From Candidatus Electrothrix gigas (GTDB lineage: Bacteria; Desulfobacterota; Desulfobulbia; Desulfobulbales; Desulfobulbaceae): a stretch of DNA of 64,000 nucleotides. The stretch spans positions 96,787 through 160,786 of the forward strand of contig QYLO01000002.1 of assembly GCA_022766165.1 (NCBI GenBank). The letters run 5' to 3'. Under the pieces are notes generated by a model, which was not told the DNA's origin, searched no databases, and was given only the letters and a program-made list of their open reading frames with translations. Shown here one piece after another: positions 35,280 through 44,498 of this stretch (the stretch's first letter is position 1; each line of letters opens with the position of its first letter). Both the position numbers and the translations under genes were made by a program.

Positions 35280-36550
35280 TGCAACACCTCCATATCCTCA
35301 AGGCCCTTTTTGGGCCACTTTTCCCTTTCCATGCCTGGAGCAACTGAGCAGCCACAGCCGATACGCATCTTGTCAGGGACATCATTATTCCAGCCAATAA
35401 CTGTTACTCTATCAGTGAGTTTATCTTTGATTTTTTTTTCAGCGCTGGAAAGACCAATTTGAGCATTACGGCCAAACGTGGTGTTTACATCACAGACCAC
35501 CTGTGCAAGCTGCCCGCCCTCTTTTACCAAGGTGTTAAAGAAGAGGACAGAATTTTCAACAACAGCTCCTTTTTCCACCCGCACTCCAGGAAACAGGATG
35601 GAATTTTTTACAGTTCCATCAACAATACAGCCATTATAGGCCAGAGAATTATCCAAAACACCCTGCGCTCCGACCTGTAAGGGCTGACAGTCCCGAATAT
35701 CCCGATGCTCAAGGTTGGTTCGTATACCCCATTGTTCTAAATTAATAAGAGGATTGTCTCCAAGAAGATCCATGGAGGTTTGCCAGTACTCATTAACCGT
35801 GCGTGTATATCCCCAGTACCCTTGAAATTTATATCCAAGCACCTTTCTTCCTTCCTGAACCATCATCGGAATAATATCCCGACCAAATTCATAGGAAGTT
35901 GCCGCCTGATTTTTTTGTAGCATCTTGTACAGCACTTCTGGTTTAAAACAGAGAACGGTCAGCGAAGCCCATTCTCCCTTGGGGTCCGCAGGCTTCTCTT
36001 CGTAGGAGAGTAATCTTCCCCCCTCACTGTACTCATCACCAATTTCTGCCACGCCAAAGCGTCCAGCTGCATCTTCTCTTTTTACCTTGATAAAGGCAGC
36101 AGTCAGGTCAGCGTCATGCTCATTATGAAAATGAATCATATCTCGATAATCCATCGTATAAATATGATCTCCAGAAAGGATCAAAATCTCACTGGGCTTA
36201 TGATAGCGGACAAAATCAAGATTTTGATGCACAGCATCTGCTGATCCTCTGTACCAATGCGGATTCTCATAGTCCTTAAACGGTGGAAGAATAGAAATAC
36301 CTCTATGCCGCCCGATCATATCCCAAGCAGCACCTGTTCCAATATGATTAATCAAAGAGTAGGAACGATATTGACTAAGAATAGCAATTTGCTCAATGCC
36401 CGAACGCATCAGGTTTGTCAAAGGAAAATCAATAACACGGGCAAATCCGCCAAAAGGAACAGCAGATTTAGGACGATAATGGGTCAAGACACCCAGCTCA
36501 TCAACACGACCACCGGCCAAAATCAGGGCCAATGTAGAAGGCATTACCAT
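35276..36550 (-). CDS. Second glucose-1-phosphate adenylyltransferase-like protein
   Basis: A GlgC paralogue starting at ATG 36550 after GGGAG (MVMPSTLALILAGGRVDELG). It keeps HYRPKSAVPFGGFARVIDFPL and the SGDHIYTMDYRD metal motif, so catalysis is plausible, but the first glycine-rich loop is GGRVDELG instead of G-G-x-G-x-R-L, and the C-terminal beta-helix differs. It may be a regulatory partner like the GlgD subunit or use another sugar nucleotide. The stop overlaps the start of glgC by 4 bases. A 21-codon upstream extension to 36613 is possible but has no clear site. Confidence 0.9.
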   Translation of the reverse strand: MVMPSTLALILAGGRVDELGVLTHYRPKSAVPFGGFARVIDFPLTNLMRSGIEQIAILSQYRSYSLINHIGTGAAWDMIGRHRGISILPPFKDYENPHWYRGSADAVHQNLDFVRYHKPSEILILSGDHIYTMDYRDMIHFHNEHDADLTAAFIKVKREDAAGRFGVAEIGDEYSEGGRLLSYEEKPADPKGEWASLTVLCFKPEVLYKMLQKNQAATSYEFGRDIIPMMVQEGRKVLGYKFQGYWGYTRTVNEYWQTSMDLLGDNPLINLEQWGIRTNLEHRDIRDCQPLQVGAQGVLDNSLAYNGCIVDGTVKNSILFPGVRVEKGAVVENSVLFFNTLVKEGGQLAQVVCDVNTTFGRNAQIGLSSAEKKIKDKLTDRVTVIGWNNDVPDKMRIGCGCSVAPGMEREKWPKKGLEDMEVLQ

Positions 36551-36618
36551 AAGGACTCCCAGCTTTAACGCATATTTTTTTATTATATTTTTATATACCA
36601 GCGACTCCACCACCTCAA

Positions 36619-37680
36619 CTACATGTGCCGAGTGGCGATTCGAATCAGAGTGCTGGTTGTAAATTCTAATCCCTCACGTAAGGGCAGGTTTTTCAATGGC
36701 AGTTCTGCCCGGGCTGCCTCCCTGTGTCCACCTGCTGAACCATACTCGGCAAAGGTTTTGCGGGCAAAGTTACCAGCGTTTTTCCGGTAGCCATCACAGC
36801 GAAGAATGACTATGAGCTTTTCACCGCTTATTCCTGATACCAGAACCCAGTCAAACTTGTCAACATGATTTAAAAAATCAGCAATAATAACCAAAATATC
36901 TGGGGTACCTACTCGGCCTATATGGGCATACGCCCTGCCCTTGCTTGACTTTACCTCGTTCAAAGCTATTTTAAAATATTTTAACTCAGAGCGACGTAAC
37001 TCGGTGAGATCAAATTTACGGACAAGGTTGCGGTTGGCGATATTAAACACGTAGCGAAAGGAAATTCCATCAGCCAACTGCATGTTCTTTTTTTCAAAAT
37101 TTTGGGTGTCAACCTTGATACCATAGTACAGGGCCGTGGCCAAGGCAACAGAAGGGGTAATATTTGCGGCCCGAAGATATTCCACCATCATGGAGGCAAC
37201 TGCACCATATTCAGGTCGAATATCAATAAATCGTGCATCCCAACCCTCTGTCACCGGATGATGATCTATAACAGCATCAAACGCAAGTTTTTCAAAACAG
37301 GGCTGATGGGTTGGCTGTGAATCCAGCATGACCCGTTTAGAATAATCATTAACCTGTAGGGTATGCAGACGCTCAATGGGAATTTTTAAGCGTTCAACCA
37401 TTGTGATATTATTCAGCCGCCGTATCTCGTTTGGGTAGCCAATCGTCACGCTGCCCACCCGATAACTGAGAAGCCGTTTCACGGCCATTGCACTGGCGAG
37501 TGAATCTGGATCTGCTGTAATAACAATGAGGACTTCATCATCCTTTTCAAAGAGTTCATAAAAACCATACAGACGATTGAGTGCCGAATTACGGCTGGCA
37601 CTGCGCGTAAAAACACCTGCTATCTTTTCCAGTCGTTTTTGCTTCAAGTAAGCACCTGTAAAAAAAATGCAGTCTGCCAC
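36619..37680 (-). CDS. DHH-family phosphoesterase
   Basis: The 353-residue protein belongs to the DHH/DHHA1 family of phosphodiesterases that cleave cyclic dinucleotides, nanoRNA or pAp. The DHH domain has VITADPDSLASAMAVKRLL and AVIDHHPVTEG, and the C-terminal DHHA1 part ends with GSAGGHREAARAELPL. It lies just upstream of the two glgC genes in the same direction, so the three may be one operon. The substrate is not evident from sequence. Confidence 0.9.
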   Translation of the reverse strand: MADCIFFTGAYLKQKRLEKIAGVFTRSASRNSALNRLYGFYELFEKDDEVLIVITADPDSLASAMAVKRLLSYRVGSVTIGYPNEIRRLNNITMVERLKIPIERLHTLQVNDYSKRVMLDSQPTHQPCFEKLAFDAVIDHHPVTEGWDARFIDIRPEYGAVASMMVEYLRAANITPSVALATALYYGIKVDTQNFEKKNMQLADGISFRYVFNIANRNLVRKFDLTELRRSELKYFKIALNEVKSSKGRAYAHIGRVGTPDILVIIADFLNHVDKFDWVLVSGISGEKLIVILRCDGYRKNAGNFARKTFAEYGSAGGHREAARAELPLKNLPLREGLEFTTSTLIRIATRHM

Positions 37681-37825
37681 GGCTGCTGTTAATAATCACA
37701 CCCATCTCTTCTTCTCAGAAGTTGCCGGCCACTTTCATACAAAAGGGAGAACTTAGATAAATACTACCATAGGGTTGCAAAAAAATGCAAGCAGGGTTTT
37801 TAACCTCTCAAAAATGCTCTTTATC

Positions 37826-38647
37826 TTATCCACGTGGATGAAAACGTCGATGCAACTCCTTGACTCTCGCCTTGTCCACGTGGGTATAAATCTGGGTTGT
37901 TGCAATATCAGCATGCCCCAACATCATCTGAACAGAGCGCAAATCAGCACCGCCAGCAAGAAGATGGGTAGCAAAAGAGTGACGCATGGTCTTAGGACTG
38001 ACAGGCTTGGCAACTCCGTTTGCCGCAACTATTTCTTGTATAATTTGCCAAAAGCGATGACGGGTCATCTTGCCTCCCCTGCTGGTTATAAAAAGATAGG
38101 GAGAGGTTCGCTGACGCAGAAGAGTTGGTCTTGCTGTGTTGAGATATTTTTCAATCCGATTCCCTGCATTTTCATTAAAAGGAACCATTCGTTCCTTATC
38201 GCCTTTTCCTAAAACCCGCACATGCCCACTGGTGAGGCTGCAATCACGAACAGGCAAGGCAACTAACTCCGAGACTCGAATACCTGTGGCATAGAGCAGG
38301 TGCAACATAGCCCAGTTACGCAGGACAAGCGGACTCTGTTTTTGAGGAAGCCGCAGCATCTGTTCTACTTCGGCAACGGTCAGAACACCAGGAAGCCCAC
38401 TGACGATCTTGGGCGAATCAATATCAGCAACAGGATTATCCGGCCTGATCTGTTGCACAACAAGGTATTCAAAAAAAGCTCGAAGAGCGGAAAGACGCCG
38501 GGCATTACTACGTGCATTAATATTTTTTTGATAGCATACTGCCAGAAAATCCCTAGCTAAATCTGGGGTTATAGCATCCGCTGTTTGCACTCCTTGCAGT
38601 CCAAGAAACGCAAGAAAAAAATGCAGATCAGAGGCATAACTCTCCAC
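37826..38647 (-). CDS. Tyrosine recombinase XerC/XerD-like, start unclear
   Basis: The catalytic domain has all active residues: R in ATGIRVSELVAL, K in LGKGDKERMVPF, HxxR in SPKTMRHSFATHLLAGGADL, H/W-type LGHADIATTQIYTH and the final tyrosine. Xer enzymes resolve chromosome dimers at dif. The usable start is the GTG at 38647 (VESYASDLHFFLAFL), but conserved XerD N-terminal sequence (LDSFLQYLVV then LSKNT) continues in frame upstream to about 38737. There is no ATG, GTG or TTG there, only a CTG at 38737, and an in-frame TAA lies at 38764-38762 after an ATG at 38785. See findings. Confidence 0.85.
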   Translation of the reverse strand: MESYASDLHFFLAFLGLQGVQTADAITPDLARDFLAVCYQKNINARSNARRLSALRAFFEYLVVQQIRPDNPVADIDSPKIVSGLPGVLTVAEVEQMLRLPQKQSPLVLRNWAMLHLLYATGIRVSELVALPVRDCSLTSGHVRVLGKGDKERMVPFNENAGNRIEKYLNTARPTLLRQRTSPYLFITSRGGKMTRHRFWQIIQEIVAANGVAKPVSPKTMRHSFATHLLAGGADLRSVQMMLGHADIATTQIYTHVDKARVKELHRRFHPRG

Positions 38648-38850
38648 GGTATTTTTTGACAGCCTGCGATGAACTACAAGGTATTGGAGAAAGCTATCAA
38701 GATGCTGAACAAGTGGTGATAAGGGTGAGGTCTTCAGAACGATAACTTGGCAAGAAAAATTTTATGACGTTGTTTGATTTTTCATGTCATTCTCATCCCT
38801 CCCGGCTTGAAAAAAGACAATACAGTATAAAAATCAGTACGTTCATATAA

Positions 38851-38884
38851 AAAACCCTGCAACGTAGGCAACGTGACAGGGTTG
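38851..38884 (-). terminator. Terminator of rpsU
   Basis: On the reverse strand AACCCTG and CAGGGTT, with partial pairing between ACGTTG and CAACGT, form a hairpin followed by TTTTTT. It lies 20 bases after the rpsU stop. Confidence 0.75.
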
Positions 38885-38903
38885 AACAGACGAAAACTAC
38901 AGA

Positions 38904-39098
38904 CTAATACCGATTTTTCATTCGGTTGTACTTGCGAAGTTTGCGTAGTGCTTCGGCAGACTTACGACGTTTTTTAATGCTCGGCTTTTCGTAGTACTCA
39001 CGTCGTTTCAGTTCGCGTTTCACTCCGTCAATCTGTAACTTTTTCTTGAGTTGGCGAATTGCGTACTCTAAGTCTCCTTTGACTTCTACTTCAATCAT
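38904..39098 (-). CDS. rpsU: Ribosomal protein S21
   Basis: The 64-residue highly basic protein (MIEVEVKGDLEYAIRQLKKK, then REYYEKPSIKKRRKSAEALR) is S21, a late-binding 30S protein near the anti-Shine-Dalgarno site. Length and start are normal, with AAAGGATG before the ATG. It is transcribed alone with its own terminator. Confidence 0.97.
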   Translation of the reverse strand: MIEVEVKGDLEYAIRQLKKKLQIDGVKRELKRREYYEKPSIKKRRKSAEALRKLRKYNRMKNRY

Positions 39099-39292
39099 GA
39101 AAAATCACATCCTTTTTGATGATGGCATGTCCCATCTGCTTATTTATCTTAAAAATGTAAAGTTCACTAATGTAAGATATAAGACAAATAATGTCAATGA
39201 GGGCAGAGATATTTTTCCATAAAAAATAAAATGGTTTTGAATTTTCAAGCAGTACAGCAGATAAAGGCCAGAGGTTGATAGGAAACGGCCTG

Positions 39293-39865
39293 TTATGACA
39301 AACTCACATCTGTTGTCTGGGTTGTGGCTGTTGGTGAAAAACATAGATGTGCAGCAAGGTCAACAGCAAGAGACAGGACCTCTTGCTGGTAGCGAGACCA
39401 GTCAAACCCCCAAGGATCAGTTTTACGGCCAGGTGCAACATCGCAATGCCCGTATATATATTGCAGAGGATGCCGTGCCAGAATGTCTTTGGTCAATAAA
39501 GCCAAGGAGGTGTACTGTGCATTGCTAAAGTCGGTCTCTTCCGTGCCGATCAGCTCAATGCCGATACTGAAGTTATTTACCCCTTCTCGTCCGTCATCAG
39601 GCATTTTGCTGACACCGGCATGCCATGCCTTTTGCTCCTCTGGAACTAATTGCCATATAGTACCGCTGCAATCTATCATATAATGTGAAGAAACACCGTA
39701 CTTGTCCAGACATTCTTTACAGGATCGGGCGGAAAAATGGTCTTTTGCCTCTGGATTATACATTGAGTGGATGATCAGCGTGTCAACTATCGTGCCTTTT
39801 GGTCGTTCTTCAAATTGGTCGGTTGGTAGATGGCGGAGAGTTGGTGCTGGTTTCGCTTGATTCAT
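39293..39865 (-). CDS. N-acetylmuramoyl-L-alanine amidase, AmpD type
   Basis: The 190-residue Amidase_2 protein has the zinc-binding fold: VDTLIIHSMYNPEAK (first His), VSSHYMIDCSGTIWQLV, AWHAGVS (second His), NFSIGIELIG and YIYGHCDVAPGRKTDPWGFDW (His and Asp ligands). No signal peptide, so it is probably cytoplasmic and used in cell-wall recycling. GGAGTTAA precedes the ATG. The C-terminal 20 residues are Thr/Ser-rich. Confidence 0.94.
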   Translation of the reverse strand: MNQAKPAPTLRHLPTDQFEERPKGTIVDTLIIHSMYNPEAKDHFSARSCKECLDKYGVSSHYMIDCSGTIWQLVPEEQKAWHAGVSKMPDDGREGVNNFSIGIELIGTEETDFSNAQYTSLALLTKDILARHPLQYIYGHCDVAPGRKTDPWGFDWSRYQQEVLSLAVDLAAHLCFSPTATTQTTDVSLS

Positions 39866-39924
39866 CTGTTAACTCCTTTTAATTTCAAAATAGCCAGAGA
39901 GCTTCGGGGCAATTGGCAGCAGGT

Positions 39925-41904
39925 TTAGTAATTCCAGCGCAGGCTGGCAAAAAAACTTTGCCCCGGCATTGGATACCCTTTGACATAAGCGTACTCTTCG
40001 TCAAAGAGGTTGTTGATTTCCCCGCGCAGAGTGAAGGCACCTAAATGATCATCCTCATAAAAACGCCAAGAAGCGGTCAGGTTCGTTACTGTGCTGGCAT
40101 CCAGCTCAACCACCGGGGTCGGGTAAGCATCTGATTCCCAGTCCTCCACATCCTGAGCGCCTGCATAGGCAATATTGAGGCGGCAGGCAATGCCGTCACC
40201 GTTGCTGACAATCAGGCCGGTAGACAGGGTGGTGCCGCTGACGTAGTGCAGCTTTTCATCCGTGCTCTCATCTTCAAACTCAGTGAGCAGGGTCATGTTG
40301 AAGTAGGGACGCACCTCCCATTCCCAGTCCATAGCCATCCCCAAATCATAGGAAAACTCTCCCTCTATCCCGGAAATCGCAGCATCACCCAAATTTTTCC
40401 AGGTTTTGGACCCGTCGGCCAGATAATCCGTGACGATCTTGTCTTCAAAATCCGTATGAAAATAGGTGAAACCCGCCCTGAAGCTGTTGCGGCTGTAGTC
40501 CATGCCTGCTTCATAAGCGCTGCTTGTTTCAGGATCAAGATCGGGATTCCCTACAACCTTGGAACCGAAGCTGTCAAAATTTGCAGCAAGCTGATCTGCT
40601 GAAGGGATCATAAAGGCTTGAGCATACTGGGCCCGGAGTTTGAGCTGCTCCGTAACCATCCAGGAAAGGCCGAGCTTAGGGGTAAAATGGCTCTCATCGG
40701 TATCCCGACCTGCCGGTTCCACCACCTCTACTTCATAGCTGTCATAGCGTAGACCAATATCAAGGGTCAAGCCCTGGTCAGGAAAGGTTGTCTTGCCAAG
40801 GAAAAATACTGCCGGATTGGTATAGGTTGTTTTCTGAGGTGTCCAGGTGTTTTCCACCTCATAGTCCAGCCAGTCGATGCCGCCAGTGAGCCGGGTATGG
40901 CCAAAGGTGCCAGTGAGCTGGGCCTGCGCACCCTGCTGATCGGTTACATTGGAGGAGGCTATGCCGTTATCCCAGCCTGTGGGATCAGAGCCGGTTGGAT
41001 CAAGCCAAGAGTTTTCATCTTTGCCAAAGAACCAGCGGACCATCCACTGCCAGTGATCTGTACTCGTTGCACCGGTATAGTTCAGGTCAACGGAGTAGTT
41101 TTCCTTGTCTGTCGTATCATCCAGGTCGTTGGCACTAAAATAGCCAGGACTGCCGTAGCTGTCGAGTTCAGAGCGGGTAAAGATCAGGCCAAGACGATTT
41201 TTTCCCGTAAACGACCAGCCTAGGTTTACACTGACACCAGAGGCAGCATCATAGCCAGTATTGCCAAACTCGTCACCATTACCGGTCTCATAGTCATCCT
41301 GAGAAGTCCGAGTGTAGGAACCGGAAAAGTCAAATTTTCCCTTTTTCAGGGTTCCGCCCACATTCATTTTATTGGCACCAAAAGAACCGCCACCAGCTTC
41401 AACAAAGGCGGCAGTACGCTCTGCCTTGCGGGTGATGATATTGACCACCCCGCCCATGCCTGCTGAACCGTACTGGACTGCTCCGGCACCCCGGACGACC
41501 TCAATCCGTTCAACATTCTTGGTAAGCAACTTGGCCACGTTACCGGTTCCAGCCCGCCGACCATCCAGTAAAATCAACACATGCCCTTGCAGGTCGTTGC
41601 CGTGTGAATCAGTGCGAAAACCACGAATTCCAATAGAGGTCAGACCAGCAGGGTATTTATGGATATGACCAATAGATTTCTCTGCCAGCAGATCTCCTAT
41701 ATTTCGGCTTGCTGATTGCCTGATTTCTTCCTGGTCAATAACCGTGACATTAGCACTGACCTCTTTTTTGCTCTCTGAAGTTCGGGCCGCTGTTACTATT
41801 ACTTCATCCATTGAAACGGCATGTTCAGCAGTTTGAGCTGTACATATACTGCCACATATACTGGTTAGCAGTTGCACGGTCAGTACGGAATAGCACTTTT
41901 TCAT
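39925..41904 (-). CDS. btuB: TonB-dependent outer-membrane receptor, probable cobalamin transporter
   Basis: The 659-residue protein has a signal peptide, a TonB box (MDEVIVTAARTSE), a plug domain (LIGDLLAEKSIG and the VERIEVVRGAGAVQYGS motif) and a 22-strand-type barrel ending in an aromatic residue (SFFASLRWNY). Its leader carries a cobalamin riboswitch and a terminator, so vitamin B12 or another corrinoid is the expected substrate. The symbol is assigned on regulation and fold, as the barrel alone cannot prove substrate. Confidence 0.9.
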   Translation of the reverse strand: MKKCYSVLTVQLLTSICGSICTAQTAEHAVSMDEVIVTAARTSESKKEVSANVTVIDQEEIRQSASRNIGDLLAEKSIGHIHKYPAGLTSIGIRGFRTDSHGNDLQGHVLILLDGRRAGTGNVAKLLTKNVERIEVVRGAGAVQYGSAGMGGVVNIITRKAERTAAFVEAGGGSFGANKMNVGGTLKKGKFDFSGSYTRTSQDDYETGNGDEFGNTGYDAASGVSVNLGWSFTGKNRLGLIFTRSELDSYGSPGYFSANDLDDTTDKENYSVDLNYTGATSTDHWQWMVRWFFGKDENSWLDPTGSDPTGWDNGIASSNVTDQQGAQAQLTGTFGHTRLTGGIDWLDYEVENTWTPQKTTYTNPAVFFLGKTTFPDQGLTLDIGLRYDSYEVEVVEPAGRDTDESHFTPKLGLSWMVTEQLKLRAQYAQAFMIPSADQLAANFDSFGSKVVGNPDLDPETSSAYEAGMDYSRNSFRAGFTYFHTDFEDKIVTDYLADGSKTWKNLGDAAISGIEGEFSYDLGMAMDWEWEVRPYFNMTLLTEFEDESTDEKLHYVSGTTLSTGLIVSNGDGIACRLNIAYAGAQDVEDWESDAYPTPVVELDASTVTNLTASWRFYEDDHLGAFTLRGEINNLFDEEYAYVKGYPMPGQSFFASLRWNY

Positions 41905-41959
41905 CTGTTCTCCTCATCTTACCTTGTGTTATTTGTCCGAGGAGATGCTGAAAAAAAGC

Positions 41960-42007
41960 AAAAAAAATCCCCGGACCAATACATAAAAAAAATATTGATC
42001 CGGGGAT
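41960..42007 (-). terminator. Attenuator terminator in the btuB leader
   Basis: On the reverse strand ATCCCCGGATCAATA pairs with TATTGGTCCGGGGAT, followed by TTTTTTT. It lies between the cobalamin riboswitch and the receptor start codon, where it would form when the ligand-bound riboswitch stops transcription. Confidence 0.85.
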
Positions 42008-42127
42008 GCCCTGATTTTCCACGAATAACTTAAATAACTTGACGCATCTCTCCCTTGTCCACGGGGAGCGAGGCCTGTAGTCCTGTAAGTTCTGTTGCGC
42101 TTTTTCTTTGGCACAACAGGTTAAAAT

Positions 42128-42285
42128 ATATTTTCAGACAGGTCTTCTGACTTTCGGATCATCCTCCTGCTGCGCCTTCCCGCAGAGTATTATGCAGTGG
42201 CATTGTGCAGCTCTTGTCCCCGATCACAGCGGCGGGCCCGTCCCGGATTTACACCGGGTTCCCTTTTCATCCACTTTCGTGGAAT
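42128..42285 (-). promoter_or_regulatory. Cobalamin riboswitch
   Basis: The reverse strand contains the family's conserved core: GGGAACCCGGTGTAAATCC, then GGGACGGGCCCGCCGCTGTG, and the 3' block AAGTCAGAAGACCTG. The order and spacing fit the B12-riboswitch family. A terminator hairpin follows, then btuB, so binding of adenosylcobalamin would reduce receptor transcription. Confidence 0.94.
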
Positions 42286-42453
42286 CTGAAAACGAGCATA
42301 AAATACAAGAAAAATAGTATGACGTCAATCAGGTTTTCTTGGAGAAATTTGACAGAACCAGCGGTTTTTGATACTGTTGCAGAGTTTTTTAACTTATCAG
42401 GCATCTGTTTTCTTGCAGAGAAAAGATAATAATATTATAACGAAAAAAATCGT

Positions 42454-43062
42454 ATGAAAAAAAATCTGACAAGGAATCGGTTACGACAAGAACAGCTTGC
42501 TCAACGAGATCTGCTTTCTCCTGTTCAGCGTCAACAAAAGAGCCAACAGATACAAGGCCAGGTACAAGAACATTCGGTTATACGTCATGCAAGGCATCTG
42601 TTAATCTATGTTCATTTTCGGAGCGAGGTGGAAACGCTTGCCCTGATTGCGTATTGTCTCGCCGCTGGCAAAATCGTTTCGGTTCCCCTTACCCTTTGTA
42701 AGGAGTCTCGGCTACTGGCTGTCCAGCTCACCGATCCTGCAACGCAACTTGAGCCAGGTTGTTTTGGAATATTGGAACCCAGCAAAGAGCAGACTGCTCA
42801 GGCAACAGTCGATCCAACAGAAATTGATGTAGTTTTGGTGCCAGGATCGGTTTTTGATCCCTTGGGCGGCAGAATGGGCTATGGTGGTGGCTATTATGAT
42901 CGATTTTTGACCCAAGATACGCCACAGGCTCAAAGGATTGGACTGGCCTATACGCAACAGATAGTGGAGCAGATTCCTATGGAACCCCATGATCAGTACA
43001 TGGATATGATTATTACAGAGCAGCAGGTATATCAATGCAGGCAACTGCGGGAGAAAATGTAA
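42454..43062 (+). CDS. 5-formyltetrahydrofolate cyclo-ligase
   Basis: The 202-residue protein starts with the basic ATP-binding segment KKNLTRNRLRQEQLAQRDLL and has the signature LVPGSVFDPLGGRMGYGGGY followed by YDRFL. It converts 5-formyl-THF to 5,10-methenyl-THF using ATP. The stop codon overlaps the ATG of the next gene by one base (TAATG), so the two are coupled. Confidence 0.95.
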   Translation: MKKNLTRNRLRQEQLAQRDLLSPVQRQQKSQQIQGQVQEHSVIRHARHLLIYVHFRSEVETLALIAYCLAAGKIVSVPLTLCKESRLLAVQLTDPATQLEPGCFGILEPSKEQTAQATVDPTEIDVVLVPGSVFDPLGGRMGYGGGYYDRFLTQDTPQAQRIGLAYTQQIVEQIPMEPHDQYMDMIITEQQVYQCRQLREKM

Positions 43063-44135
43063 TGCGAAAAACAGGAGTGTATCGCAATGATCTTTTTCTA
43101 GAACATCAGCCCGGTGTTGGTCACCCGGAATCACCAGAACGTTTGCGGGTTATCTATGAGGCTCTGGATAAGGAAAATGTAGCAGAGCATTTTCTTTTTC
43201 CCAGCTTTGATCCAGTCTCTCAGGATATTCTCCGGCTTAATCATTCGGCAAGGCTGGTGGATCAGGTGTCAGCCACTCAGGGGCAGAAGTATGCGTCTCT
43301 AGATGCAGATACCCATATTTCGGCCCGTTCTTACGAGGCAGCCTGTCTTGCTGCTGGCGCTCTGGTGGATGGCGTTGCCCGAGTAGATCAGGGCGAACTA
43401 AATAACGCCTTTTGCTTGGTTCGCCCTCCTGGACATCATGCAGAACAGGACCGTGCTATGGGATTTTGTCTGTTCAACAACGTGGCCTTAGCAGCCCATT
43501 GGGCCATACAAGAGCTTGGAATGCAACGTATCTTGATTTTTGATTGGGATCTGCATCACGGCAATGGAACGCAAAACAGTTTTTATGATACAGATAAGGT
43601 CTTCTATATTTCCAGTCATCAGTATCCTTTTTACCCAGGAACAGGTTTTTTTGTAGAAACAGGTGATAAAGTCGGAGCTGGCTACACGGTTAATATTCCA
43701 TTATCCGGCGGTGAAGGTGATATGGAGTATGCCCGTATCGTTAATGAACTGGTGTTACCTGTAGCACGCACCTATAAACCTGAACTTATACTCATTTCCT
43801 GTGGATTTGATATCTATGATGGCGACCCGCTTGGAGGCATGCAAGTAACTCCGGCTGGCTTTGCCTGGATGACCCGGCAGATGCTCTCTGTAGCTGAAGA
43901 GGTCTGCAACGGTAAATTGCTAGTCACCTTAGAGGGGGGCTATAATCTGACTGCCATGCGAGACGGTAGCCTTGCGGTGTTGGCTGAACTTTGCCAAGAA
44001 AACAAAGAAAAGCTTGCTTGGAATTACCCAATGTATTTATCAGATGAACAAGCTGCCCAATTTGCGACCTCTTCAGTGGCTTGTCCTGCCTTGGATCACG
44101 CCATTCAGATCGCCACGATGTCAGGATGGGTTTGA
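43062..44135 (+). CDS. Histone-deacetylase-family amidohydrolase
   Basis: The 357-residue protein is a bacterial class II-like deacetylase. The charge-relay dyad is in RPPGHHAEQ, the zinc ligands are the Asp and His of DWDLHHGNGTQ and the Asp of SCGFDIYDGDPLGG, and the catalytic tyrosine is in TLEGGYNLTA. Likely substrates are acetylated polyamines or protein lysines; which one cannot be told here. GGGAG precedes the ATG at 43062, while an in-frame ATG at 43035 lies inside the cyclo-ligase gene. Confidence 0.94.
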   Translation: MRKTGVYRNDLFLEHQPGVGHPESPERLRVIYEALDKENVAEHFLFPSFDPVSQDILRLNHSARLVDQVSATQGQKYASLDADTHISARSYEAACLAAGALVDGVARVDQGELNNAFCLVRPPGHHAEQDRAMGFCLFNNVALAAHWAIQELGMQRILIFDWDLHHGNGTQNSFYDTDKVFYISSHQYPFYPGTGFFVETGDKVGAGYTVNIPLSGGEGDMEYARIVNELVLPVARTYKPELILISCGFDIYDGDPLGGMQVTPAGFAWMTRQMLSVAEEVCNGKLLVTLEGGYNLTAMRDGSLAVLAELCQENKEKLAWNYPMYLSDEQAAQFATSSVACPALDHAIQIATMSGWV

Positions 44136-44258
44136 AAAAAATATATACTGAATTTGTTCGTAACAACGGTGATTTTCTCTCTTTTTTCTGTTGGTGTAAA
44201 TTTTTTTCTTGACCAAAGTGAGAGGACTGGGTATATTTTACCCATAAAGATGATGGAA

Positions 44259-44275
44259 AGACCATTTAATGGTCT
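44259..44275. other. Short perfect hairpin after the deacetylase gene
   Basis: AGACCAT-TTA-ATGGTCT is a 7-bp stem with a 3-base loop, without a T run. It lies in the 44136-44498 gap and might be a weak transcription end. Apart from the riboswitch, the gap shows no gene. Confidence 0.4.
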
Positions 44276-44393
44276 CTATAAAACTTCATATCATCTGTTA
44301 ATATCATAACATAAAGGCAACCTTAATTCTTTATTAAACTGGTTTACAGTTTTAAAAAGTTCAAGAGTTGCCCACTTTCTGGCAGGTACCAGA

Positions 44394-44472
44394 AAGTTGA
44401 TAAAGCCACAGCCGTTGTGAAACGGTGTCGGAAAACCACGGGTCTCCAAGGGGGAGATAGCCGGGTCGCCTA
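44394..44472 (+). promoter_or_regulatory. GEMM-type cyclic-dinucleotide riboswitch
   Basis: The segment carries the GEMM/c-di-GMP-I arrangement: a stem CCGTT-GTGA-AACGG with a GNRA loop, the joining segment GTCGGAAAACCACGGGTCTCC (consensus form GACGCAAAGCCACGGG), a second stem closing with GGAGATAGCCGGGTCGCC. In deltaproteobacteria such elements bind c-di-GMP or 3',3'-cGAMP. Two deviations (A for G in AAAACC, T in GTCGG) make the ligand class uncertain. AGGAGG and an ATG follow within 30 bases. No terminator is evident between. Confidence 0.68.
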
Positions 44473-44498
44473 CTTTTATCTCTACCCAGGAGGTTGTT

